Source: UBA668 sp040081465 (lineage in GTDB: Bacteria > Actinomycetota > Acidimicrobiia > Acidimicrobiales > Ilumatobacteraceae). From it: a stretch of DNA of 20,373 bases. Under the pieces are notes generated by a model. The model was not told the origin of the DNA. It saw only the letters and a program-made list of their open reading frames with translations, and did no database searches. Shown in pieces: positions 14,553-20,373 of this stretch. The stretch is taken from assembly GCA_040081465.1 (NCBI GenBank), contig JBEBGL010000028.1, positions 1 to 20,373 on the forward strand. Reading direction: 5' to 3'. Position 1 is the stretch's first letter. Each line of letters opens with the position of its first letter. The position numbers and the translations under genes were made by a program.

Positions 14553-15419
14553 ATGCGGGCTCGAACGGCAGTCATCCCCGCGGCAGGGATGGGTACCCGC
14601 TTTCTTCCGGCAACCAAAGCGGTTCCCAAGGAACTGTTGCCCATCATCGATACTCCTGCGCTGCAGTTGATCATCGACGAAGCGGTCGGCGCCGGGTTCA
14701 ACCACGTGGTGGTTGTGACCAGCCATGCCAAGCCAGCGATCGAGGCGTACTTCCAACCGGCGCCGGAGGTGATGGCCAAGCTGCGTAGCTCCGGACGCGG
14801 AGCGATGGCCGATCGGTTGGAACGCACCGCTGACAGCGCTCGCATCAGCTTCGCCTACCAAGACGACCCGCACGGTCTCGGCCACGCGGTCGGATGCGCG
14901 CGCGAGGCGGTTGGCGATGAACCATTCGCGGTCCTCCTACCCGACGAAATCATGGGCGATAGCTCGCTGCTCGCGCAGATGGCCGATGTAGCGGCTGCGT
15001 CTGGTGGCAGTGCAGTGGGTTTGAAGCAGGTCGCTCCCTCCGAAGTCAGCGCTTACGGCGTTGTCGAAACCGATGGAGAAGTCGACGCCGACGGTGTCGT
15101 GCGAGTACGCACCATGGTCGAGAAGCCGCCGATGAACGAAGCACCGAGCGACCTGATCTTGATCGGTCGCTACGTGCTTGCGGCCGACGCGTTCGACGCA
15201 ATCGATCGTGTCGTTCCCGCTGCCGACGGCGAGATTCAGTTGACTGACGCGTTGAGGATTCTCGCGGCGGCTGCGCCGTGCCACGGCGTGGTTAGCAAGA
15301 TCAGTCGTTACGACACCGGCAATCCGTTCGGGTGGTTGACGGCCGTCGTCGATCTCGCGCTCGACGACGAGCAGATTGGTGCGCAGTTCCGAGCGTGGTT
15401 GCGGGATCGCCGCGTGTGA
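14553..15419 (+). CDS. galU: UTP-glucose-1-phosphate uridylyltransferase (GalU)
   Basis: The 288-residue protein opens with the nucleotidyltransferase motif PAAGMGTRFLPATKAVPKELLP (G12-K22 onwards), the loop that binds UTP in GalU-type enzymes. It continues with QDDPHGLGHAVGCA, the metal/UMP region LLPDEIM, and VEKPPMNEAPSDL, and closes with the YDTGNPFGWLTAVVDLAL stretch found before the C terminus. It makes UDP-glucose from UTP and glucose-1-phosphate for cell-wall polymers, glycolipids and trehalose. Family length and motifs fit well. The alkD-like gene overlaps it by GTGA (15416-15419). Gene order galU then moeA also occurs in other actinobacteria, which gives this gene a role as a marker for the neighbourhood. 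Confidence 0.96.
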   Translation: MRARTAVIPAAGMGTRFLPATKAVPKELLPIIDTPALQLIIDEAVGAGFNHVVVVTSHAKPAIEAYFQPAPEVMAKLRSSGRGAMADRLERTADSARISFAYQDDPHGLGHAVGCAREAVGDEPFAVLLPDEIMGDSSLLAQMADVAAASGGSAVGLKQVAPSEVSAYGVVETDGEVDADGVVRVRTMVEKPPMNEAPSDLILIGRYVLAADAFDAIDRVVPAADGEIQLTDALRILAAAAPCHGVVSKISRYDTGNPFGWLTAVVDLALDDEQIGAQFRAWLRDRRV

Positions 15420-16162
15420 ACGCTGCGGCTGCCGCCGACTTACTGCAAAAGCAGCTCGCCGCCGTCGCAACGCCAGAGCGCGCTGAGGGGGAGCGGGCTT
15501 ACCTAAAGAGCGAGTTGCAGCATCTCGGTACGACCGTACCCGCGATGCGCGCCATCGTGAAGAGCTGGTTGCGATCTCACGAAGCGGCGAACGGCAAGCT
15601 GACTCACGACGAACTCTTCTCGCTCGCCGACGCGCTCTGGGCACAACCGATTCACGAGCGTCGGATGGCGGCCGTCGAGTTGTTGGTCGCCAAACCGAAG
15701 TTGATCGGGCTCGCCGACATTCCATGGCTCTACAACACGTTGCGCGATTGCCGTACATGGGCGTTGCTCGACACTATTGCTGGCTCGGTCGTTGCCGACC
15801 TTGCGGCGCGAGAGCCAGACGATGTTCTGACGCATCTTGATCGGTGGGTACACGACCCGGATTTCTGGATTCGTCGGTCGGCGGTGCTCGGACTACGGAC
15901 TCTGCTGCGAGGAGATCAGCAACTCGATCGCTTCTTCGCGTATGCCACACATTTGCTGCCCGAGAAGGAGTTCTTCATTCGCAAAGTGATCGGCTGGGTC
16001 GCTCGCGAGGTCGCGGCGCGTCATCCCGATCGCGTGTCGCAATGGCTGCGCGAGAACATGGCTGCAATGAACCTGACGACACTGCGCGAACCGCTCCGCA
16101 AGCTTCCCGACGCGGCGGAACTGCGCGCGCTCTATGACGCGCGTCGAAACAAGTCGGGGTAG
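15416..16162 (+). CDS. AlkD-like DNA alkylation-repair glycosylase
   Basis: A 248-residue protein predicted to be built of HEAT-like helical repeats. The residues that define the AlkD active site in Bacillus cereus (W109, D113, R148, W187) have matching positions here: W115 and D119 in TWALLDTIAG, R153/R154 in FWIRRSAVL, and W194 in IGWVAREV. AlkD removes 3- and 7-alkyl purines from DNA without base flipping. The start GTG 15416 overlaps the galU stop by four bases, so both genes are probably one transcript. The 3' end overlaps the convergent DUF1089 gene by 31 bp. Substrate specificity is taken from the family, not shown. Confidence 0.88.
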   Translation: MNAAAAADLLQKQLAAVATPERAEGERAYLKSELQHLGTTVPAMRAIVKSWLRSHEAANGKLTHDELFSLADALWAQPIHERRMAAVELLVAKPKLIGLADIPWLYNTLRDCRTWALLDTIAGSVVADLAAREPDDVLTHLDRWVHDPDFWIRRSAVLGLRTLLRGDQQLDRFFAYATHLLPEKEFFIRKVIGWVAREVAARHPDRVSQWLRENMAAMNLTTLREPLRKLPDAAELRALYDARRNKSG

Positions 16163-16713
16163 TCGACGACGAGACCGAACTCGTCGACCTCGAACTCGAT
16201 CGCGTCGCCGTCATCCGCTCGTTCGTGTCGCCACCGATTTGGGCCAACGCGCGTGTAGCGATGTACATCCGATCGGACCTCCAACGTGTCGGGATCGACG
16301 ATCACAACCGGTAGCTCCGCCGTATCGCCTTCTAGAAGGGGCAACCGGCGAATTGGCAGCGTTTGCGTCAGTGGCGTGCACACCATGTCGATGTCGTAGC
16401 AGCCATCGAGTTCCGTTCGATGCGCACCGTTCATCTCGCCCCACCGACCACTGCCGTCGGTCGCCAGCCACAGGTCGGGTTCATCTAGGTCACGGAACAA
16501 CAGGAACTGTCGAACCTGCCACGACGCCGTCAGGCGCAGCACGTACTGGATGTGTTCCCGCCCTGGCGCATCGCCGACGGCGCCGCTGACGGTGAAGCCC
16601 TCGTTTTCCCACCGGATCGTGGCCGTTTCCAAACCATCGCCAGCCCACGTTGTCCACTGCACCTGGTGGCCCTCGGCGCCGTGCGCGGCGGTCAGCGGGG
16701 CGTACGAGATCAC
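16132..16713 (-). CDS. DUF1089 putative glycolipid-binding protein
   Basis: The 193-residue protein has the pattern of the DUF1089 family: WENEGFTVSG early on, GSGRWGEMNG, ELDGCYDIDMVCTPLTQTLPIRRLP near the middle, and RYTRVGPNRWRHE near the end. These are conserved blocks of the family, named glycolipid-binding on the basis of one structure. Its biochemical role is not established. The start GTG 16713 was chosen because TACCGT (16725-16720 on the minus strand) lies exactly 6 nt upstream, and because the alternatives further upstream run into moeA. It is divergent from moeA over 23 bp and convergent with alkD, overlapping by 31 bp. Confidence 0.8.
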   Translation of the reverse strand: MISYAPLTAAHGAEGHQVQWTTWAGDGLETATIRWENEGFTVSGAVGDAPGREHIQYVLRLTASWQVRQFLLFRDLDEPDLWLATDGSGRWGEMNGAHRTELDGCYDIDMVCTPLTQTLPIRRLPLLEGDTAELPVVIVDPDTLEVRSDVHRYTRVGPNRWRHERADDGDAIEFEVDEFGLVVDYPDLFRRAS

Positions 16714-16715
16714 CG

Positions 16716-16733
16716 GTTCACGGTACCGTGAAC
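16716..16733. promoter_or_regulatory. 18-bp perfect palindrome, candidate shared bidirectional promoter
   Basis: GTTCACGGTACCGTGAAC is a perfect palindrome centred between 16724 and 16725. It contains TACCGT on both strands (plus 16724-16729, minus 16725-16720). The first is 7 nt before moeA GTG 16737 and the second 6 nt before the DUF1089 GTG 16713. One site thus offers a -10-like hexamer for both genes. It might also be an operator. Confidence 0.6.
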
Positions 16734-16736
16734 GCG

Positions 16737-17969
16737 GTGATCGACATCGGCGAGGCGCGCTCGTATGTGCTTGAACGTTGCCATTCGGCAGCGCCGATCG
16801 CAGTGCCTTGCCGTGAATCGATGGGCCTTGTCCTCGCGGCGCCGGTGGTTGCTGCCGAGGACGTACCGCCGTTCGCGAACAGCGCGGTCGACGGTTATGC
16901 AGTTGCTGCCGCGTCGGTCGACCACGCATCCGAAGCGACGCCGGTCGAGTTGCCCGTCGTGGCGGAGGTTGCCGCCGGAGCATTCACGGACCGTGTGCTG
17001 AAGCCGGGCGAGGCGATCCGCATCATGACTGGCGCACCGGTGCCTGAGGGTGCTGATGCGATCGTCATGGTGGAAGACACCGAACGCCTCGACGACGGCA
17101 AGCGAGTCGCGATTCGTCGCACCGTTCCTGCAGGCTCCGCTGTCCGGCCGCGTGGCGACGACATCCGCGAAGGCACCACGTTGTACTCCGCTGGCACCGT
17201 CGTGTCGCCCGCGGTGGCTGGCGTTTTGGCCAGCGTCAACGCTGCCATGGTCCAGGTAGTGCCGCGGGTGCGCGTTGCCGTGCTCTCGACCGGCGACGAA
17301 TTGATCGACGACGGTTCGCCGTTGCAGCCCGGCCAGATTCGCGAGAGCAACCGCACGATGCTGCTCGGTCTTGTACGCGCCGCTGGCTGCGATGCCGTCG
17401 ATTTCGGCGTAGTGCGCGACGACGAGGCGACGCTCGAGGCAGTGTTGCGCGACGCGGCGTCGACATGCGACGCGATCGTGACCAGCGGCGGCGTCAGCAT
17501 GGGGGACTACGACGTGGTGAAGGCGGTGCTGTCGCGCATCGCCGATATGCGTTGGATGCAAATCGCCATCAGGCCGGCCAAGCCGTTTGCATTCGGACTT
17601 CTGGACTCCGGCACGCGCAAGGTCCCTGTGTTCGGGCTCCCGGGGAATCCAGTGAGTTCGCTGGTCAGCTTCGAGTTGCTCGCGAGGCCAGCGTTGCTAC
17701 AGATGATGGGCTATACCGCGATCGATCGCCCACTGGTGCAGGCAATCGCCGACGAAGGTTTGCCGCGGCGTCCCGACGGCAAGACGCATTACGTCCGCGT
17801 GTTCGCGGTATTCGGCACCGATGGTCGCGTGCACGTCGCATCTGTCGGCTCGCAAGGCAGTCATCAACTTGCCGCGACGTCATTGGCGAACGCGATCGCC
17901 GTGGTCGACGACGGCGACGGCGTGGTGCCGGGTGGCTCAGTGGCCACGATGTTGCTCTCGGTAGGGTGA
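16737..17969 (+). CDS. moeA: MoeA/gephyrin-family molybdopterin molybdenumtransferase, or Glp-like cell-division protein
   Basis: The product (410 residues from GTG 16737) has the MoeA domain order. The N-terminal part contains PPFANSAVDGYAV (N48-D52). The MoCF/MogA-like domain carries VLSTGDEL, SGGVSMGDYD (S250-D257) and GLPGNPVSS (G300 onward). A C-terminal domain completes it. MoeA inserts molybdate into adenylylated molybdopterin. The next genes, moaA and moaC, make the earlier intermediates, which argues for a true cofactor role. In Corynebacterium a MoeA paralogue (Glp) binds FtsZ and a membrane receptor encoded nearby; a receptor-like gene follows here too (19675-20304), so a dual or division role is possible. 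The start was chosen from the TACCGT-N7-GTG spacing; GTG 16728 is the alternative. Confidence 0.93.
   Translation: MIDIGEARSYVLERCHSAAPIAVPCRESMGLVLAAPVVAAEDVPPFANSAVDGYAVAAASVDHASEATPVELPVVAEVAAGAFTDRVLKPGEAIRIMTGAPVPEGADAIVMVEDTERLDDGKRVAIRRTVPAGSAVRPRGDDIREGTTLYSAGTVVSPAVAGVLASVNAAMVQVVPRVRVAVLSTGDELIDDGSPLQPGQIRESNRTMLLGLVRAAGCDAVDFGVVRDDEATLEAVLRDAASTCDAIVTSGGVSMGDYDVVKAVLSRIADMRWMQIAIRPAKPFAFGLLDSGTRKVPVFGLPGNPVSSLVSFELLARPALLQMMGYTAIDRPLVQAIADEGLPRRPDGKTHYVRVFAVFGTDGRVHVASVGSQGSHQLAATSLANAIAVVDDGDGVVPGGSVATMLLSVG
17962..17967 (+). promoter_or_regulatory. -10-like hexamer TAGGGT for moaA, inside the end of moeA
   Basis: TAGGGT overlaps the last codons of moeA and ends 6 nt before the moaA ATG 17974. 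The same bases could serve as a Shine-Dalgarno sequence, so promoter use is uncertain. Confidence 0.35.
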
Positions 17970-17973
17970 CGGG

Positions 17974-18993
17974 ATGGACTTGATCGACTCATTCGGGCGC
18001 ACCATTCGCGACCTGCGGCTGTCGGTCACCGATCGCTGCAACTTCCGCTGCACGTATTGCATGCCGGAAGAGGGAATGCAGTGGCTGCCACGCAGCGAAG
18101 TCCTCACCTTCGAAGAGTTCGAGCGGCTCGCACGCATCTTCGTCGAGCGCTTCGGCGTCGATGGCCTGCGGCTAACAGGTGGCGAGCCAACAGTGCGTGC
18201 TCACCTCCCCGTGCTGGTACGCAAGTTGGCGCAGCTACGTGTGCCCGCCGATTCGGCATCGCCACTTGCCGGTCAGAAGCCCGACCTTTCGATCACCACC
18301 AACGGTGCCACGTTCCGCCTGCTGGCTCACGAGTTCCGCGATGCCGGCCTCGATCGGGTGAACATCAGCCTCGACACGCTGCAGGCCGACAAGTTCCTGC
18401 AGATCACGCGCCGCGACGACCTGTCTCGGGTGCTCGACGGCATCGCGGCCGCGCAAGAGGCGGGTTTTTCGCCGGTGAAGATCAACGTGGTCGTCGAGCG
18501 CGGGGTGAACGACGACGAGATCGTCGATCTCGCCCGTTTCGGTCGCGAGATTGGTGCCGAGGTGCGGTTCATCGAGTTCATGCCGCTCGACGCTTCTGGC
18601 AAGTGGCTGAACGACAAGGTGGTCGGTCAGGACGAGATCGTGGCCAAGCTGGCCGCGGCGTTTCCGCTTGAACCCGTGGTTGGCCGCGGTGCGGCCCCAG
18701 CCGACCGCTGGCGCTACGTCGATGGCGGGGGCACCGTGGGTGTCATCCCGTCCGTCACCAAGCCCTTCTGCGGCGACTGCGATCGAGTGCGCCTGACCGC
18801 CGAGGGCCAGTTCCGCACCTGCCTGTTCGCCAACGACGAGTTCGACTTGCGGGCGATGATGCGTGCCGGTGCCGACGACGAGCAACTGGCAGCCGAGATC
18901 CAGCGTGCTGTCGGCCTGAAATGGGCCGGCCACCAGATCAACCAGGTCACGTTCGTGCGCCCAAACCGCACAATGAGTCAAATCGGCGGCTGA
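17974..18993 (+). CDS. moaA: GTP 3',8-cyclase, radical SAM enzyme MoaA
   Basis: The 339-residue protein has both iron-sulfur sites. The radical-SAM cluster is at the N terminus (C22, C26, C29 in CNFRCTYC), and the C-terminal cluster has C266, C269 and C283 in FCGDCDRVRLTAEGQFRTC. It ends in the conserved Gly-Gly (MSQIGG), which the family needs for activity. MoaA, with MoaC, converts GTP to cyclic pyranopterin monophosphate, the first step of molybdenum cofactor synthesis, in the cytosol. It begins 4 bp after the moeA stop, so it is probably co-transcribed with moeA and moaC. Length and motifs are intact. Confidence 0.97.
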   Translation: MDLIDSFGRTIRDLRLSVTDRCNFRCTYCMPEEGMQWLPRSEVLTFEEFERLARIFVERFGVDGLRLTGGEPTVRAHLPVLVRKLAQLRVPADSASPLAGQKPDLSITTNGATFRLLAHEFRDAGLDRVNISLDTLQADKFLQITRRDDLSRVLDGIAAAQEAGFSPVKINVVVERGVNDDEIVDLARFGREIGAEVRFIEFMPLDASGKWLNDKVVGQDEIVAKLAAAFPLEPVVGRGAAPADRWRYVDGGGTVGVIPSVTKPFCGDCDRVRLTAEGQFRTCLFANDEFDLRAMMRAGADDEQLAAEIQRAVGLKWAGHQINQVTFVRPNRTMSQIGG

Positions 18994-19024
18994 CCCGCTG
19001 GATGGCGATCCGGAGCGTTTCGAC

Positions 19025-19030
19025 TACAGT
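19025..19030 (+). promoter_or_regulatory. -10-like hexamer TACAGT upstream of moaC
   Basis: TACAGT lies 10 nt before ATG 19041 in the 47-bp gap after moaA. Spacing is longer than at the other sites, so a very short leader would result. Confidence 0.35.
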
Positions 19031-19040
19031 CCCGTGACGA

Positions 19041-19556
19041 ATGAGTGACCTGACCTTCACGCACCTCGACCCCCTGGGGCGGGCACGAATGGTCGATGTG
19101 ACCCCTAAAGAGCCCACCCACCGGCGGGCCACCGCGCGGGGCAAGGTGTTCATGTTGCCCGCCACAACGGTTGCCGTGGCCAGCCGAGAAGTCAGTAAGG
19201 GCGACGTGCTGGCCGTTGCCCGGGTGGCCGCAATCCAGGCCGCGAAGCGCACAAGCGACATGATTCCGCTGTGTCACCCCTTGCTAGTGGGGGCTGTGAA
19301 CGTCAATTTCGAGATTGGCGACGATTTCATCGAGATCGAGGTGACGGTTGACACAGTCGACCGCACCGGCGTCGAGATGGAGGCGCTCCACGCCTGCTCA
19401 ATAGCGGCTCTGACCATATACGACATGTGTAAATCGGCTGATCGGGGCATGGTGATCGGCGAAGTCGCACTTTGGGAGAAAACTGGAGGTCGTTCAGGGA
19501 CCTACCGAAGAACAGGTAACGTTGCGTCCGTCGTTACGAATGTAGTAGAATCGTAA
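19041..19556 (+). CDS. moaC: Cyclic pyranopterin monophosphate synthase MoaC
   Basis: The 171-residue product has the MoaC core: MIPLCHPLL (residues 74-82; C78, H79), the helix EALHACSIAALTIYDMCK with D128 and K131 at the positions that are catalytic in E. coli MoaC, and WEKTGGRSG at the C-terminal end. The enzyme converts the MoaA product into cyclic pyranopterin monophosphate. The N terminus is slightly longer than in some relatives, with a charged GRARMVDVTPKEPTHRRATA stretch typical of this family. It follows moaA after 47 bp on the same strand, and its last 35 bases contain a plausible promoter for the next gene. The start ATG 19041 is the only reasonable one; the GTG at 19034 is out of frame. 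Confidence 0.95.
   Translation: MSDLTFTHLDPLGRARMVDVTPKEPTHRRATARGKVFMLPATTVAVASREVSKGDVLAVARVAAIQAAKRTSDMIPLCHPLLVGAVNVNFEIGDDFIEIEVTVDTVDRTGVEMEALHACSIAALTIYDMCKSADRGMVIGEVALWEKTGGRSGTYRRTGNVASVVTNVVES
19522..19551 (+). promoter_or_regulatory. sigma70-like promoter for the SepX/GlpR-like gene
   Basis: TTGCGT (19522-19527) and TAGAAT (19546-19551) are separated by 18 bp, inside the end of moaC. Transcription from about 19558 would leave a leader of roughly 115 nt before the membrane-protein gene. Confidence 0.45.
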
Positions 19557-19570
19557 CAATTCGAATACGG

Positions 19571-19638
19571 GTCGTTCACCAGCAGTTCCGGTGATCGTCT
19601 CCACAAGTTTCAACATTTCATCTGGATAAGTCGTTCAC
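19571..19638. repeat. Direct 9-bp repeat GTCGTTCAC in the leader of the SepX/GlpR-like gene
   Basis: GTCGTTCAC is found at 19571-19579 and 19630-19638, 59 bp apart. The second copy is part of the small inverted repeat TCGTT-CACGT-AACGA (19631-19645), and a 5-bp stem TCACC/GGTGA surrounds 19576-19594. The region 19557-19674 otherwise holds no gene that I can see. Confidence 0.35.
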
Positions 19639-19674
19639 GTAACGAGTCAACCCACAGGACTGGAATAGCAACTG

Positions 19675-20304
19675 ATGCAATCCTTCGTGCTTCTCGCAGT
19701 CGCAGCCGTATGGCTGGCCGTCATTGTTCCTCCGTTGTTGCGGTCACGCGTCGAGAATCGGCCGAACTCATCGGTCACCGACTTCCGCCGTCAGTTGTCC
19801 ACCCTGCAGCGCGCCGTGCCCACCCGCACAATGGTGCCGATGCGTGGAATGGCTCGCGGTTTGGCACAGTCGCCGCAGCAGCAACAGCGCTCGCCGCAGC
19901 AGCGTTCGCACACGATGCACGGAAGCCCGGGCGATGTTCGCCGTTCAGCCGTCCTTGAGCAGCACTACCGCGATGAAACGGCCGGCCACGCCCGCCCGCG
20001 TATGCACGAAGGCTCACTGAGCCGCCACGCTGGCGATTCCACTCGCGGTCATCGCCAGATGCACATGCACAAGGTCAGCAAGCGCGAACTTCTTCGTCGT
20101 CGTCGCTCGAACACTCTGTTCGTCTTGGTGCTGACGGTCGGCATCAGTGCCTTCCTCGCCGCTACAACGAAGAACGGCTTCATGCTCTTCGTCTTCGCTT
20201 TGTCGTTCATTTCGCTCTGCGGGTTCTGCTACAGGCTCGTTCAGTACCGCAACGAAGGTTCGAACAGCGCGTACAGCCAGCAGAACTGGTTCAACGCCGC
20301 CTAA
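19675..20304 (+). CDS. Three-span membrane protein resembling SepX/GlpR
   Basis: The 209-residue protein has one hydrophobic helix at its N terminus (about residues 3-23, ending VPPLLRSR). A hydrophilic linker of about 120 residues (23-143), rich in Gln, His, Arg and Met, follows. The arginine-rich stretch RELLRRRR precedes two closely spaced helices (about 147-164 and 168-188). A polar tail ends in QQNWFNAA. This layout and the N-terminal AAVWLAVIVPPLLRSR pattern resemble SepX of Streptomyces and GlpR of Corynebacterium, conserved actinobacterial membrane proteins that act at the division site, often encoded near galU and moeA/glp as here. Similarity is from memory of the family pattern only. 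The start ATG 19675 has only a weak upstream GGA. A tRNA gene follows after 28 bp. Confidence 0.6.
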   Translation: MQSFVLLAVAAVWLAVIVPPLLRSRVENRPNSSVTDFRRQLSTLQRAVPTRTMVPMRGMARGLAQSPQQQQRSPQQRSHTMHGSPGDVRRSAVLEQHYRDETAGHARPRMHEGSLSRHAGDSTRGHRQMHMHKVSKRELLRRRRSNTLFVLVLTVGISAFLAATTKNGFMLFVFALSFISLCGFCYRLVQYRNEGSNSAYSQQNWFNAA

Positions 20305-20314
20305 AGCTCACCGC

Positions 20315-20320
20315 TACACT
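20315..20320 (+). promoter_or_regulatory. -10-like hexamer TACACT for the tRNA gene
   Basis: TACACT lies 12 nt before the mature tRNA 5' end at 20333. TTCAAC (20290-20295) is a possible -35 at 19-bp spacing. Confidence 0.45.
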
Positions 20321-20332
20321 CGGTCGTTCCAC

Positions 20333-20373
20333 GGGGGTGTAGCTCAGTTGGTAGAGCGCAACAATCGCACTGT
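20333..20373 (+). tRNA. tRNA-Ala (anticodon CGC), 5' part, cut by window end
   Basis: The first 41 nt of a tRNA are present. The acceptor strand is GGGGGTG (20333-20339), then TA, the D-arm GCTC-AGTTGGTA-GAGC (20342-20357) and G26. The anticodon stem starts CAACA (20359-20363) and the loop is ATCGCAC, with anticodon CGC at 20366-20368 and A37 at 20369. The next bases TGT pair with the stem. CGC reads the alanine codon GCG. The acceptor strand also fits alanine tRNA. The 3' half is outside the window. Confidence 0.85.

Noticed and set aside
17940..17973. Molybdenum-cofactor riboswitch before moaA
   Set aside because: There are only 4 bp between moeA and moaA, so no room for such an RNA; the 47-bp gap before moaC is also too short.

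Overview
This is a GC-rich, gene-dense chromosomal segment that most resembles an actinobacterium, possibly of the Acidimicrobiia type. That placement is inferred from protein character, very short intergenic gaps, many GTG starts and the galU-moeA-moaC-membrane-protein neighbourhood; no rRNA or marker gene in the window proves it. I see no insertion sequence, phage, integrase or CRISPR array.

Layout. 1-2216: the end of tldD and all of tldE (metalloprotease pair). 2236-3284, minus: a cupin gene followed by an S51-type peptidase/amidotransferase-fold gene. 3353-3976: a ribbon-helix-helix antitoxin and Doc/Fic toxin behind a perfect operator-like inverted repeat. 4036-5810: an ECF sigma factor overlapping a single-span membrane partner, probably its anti-sigma factor. 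5888-6757: a tandem GNAT protein. 6773-8007, minus: an RmlD-like reductase overlapping a rifamycin ADP-ribosyltransferase (arr). 8041-9913: uppP and a pirin. 9899-12415, minus: a large FtsX-type permease with no ATPase beside it. 12477-13520: a Cys/Met-metabolism PLP enzyme. 13503-14517, minus: a SAF-domain membrane protein and an FmdB-like protein without zinc-ribbon cysteines. 14553-16162: galU and an AlkD-type glycosylase. 16132-16713, minus: a DUF1089 protein. 16737-19556: moeA, moaA, moaC (molybdenum cofactor synthesis). 19675-20304: a three-span membrane protein resembling SepX/GlpR. 20333 to the end: the start of a tRNA-Ala(CGC).

Two points stand out. First, many start codons sit 6-8 nt after a TANNNT hexamer, which implies widespread leaderless transcription. 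At 16716-16733 one 18-bp perfect palindrome supplies such a hexamer to both divergent genes. Second, the right-hand end carries galU, a MoeA/gephyrin-family gene and a SepX/GlpR-like membrane protein together. This matches the arrangement in which, in other actinobacteria, a MoeA paralogue (Glp) and its membrane receptor work in cell division. The remaining genes are ordinary families, mostly in two- or three-gene units with start/stop overlaps, and converging genes overlap at their 3' ends.
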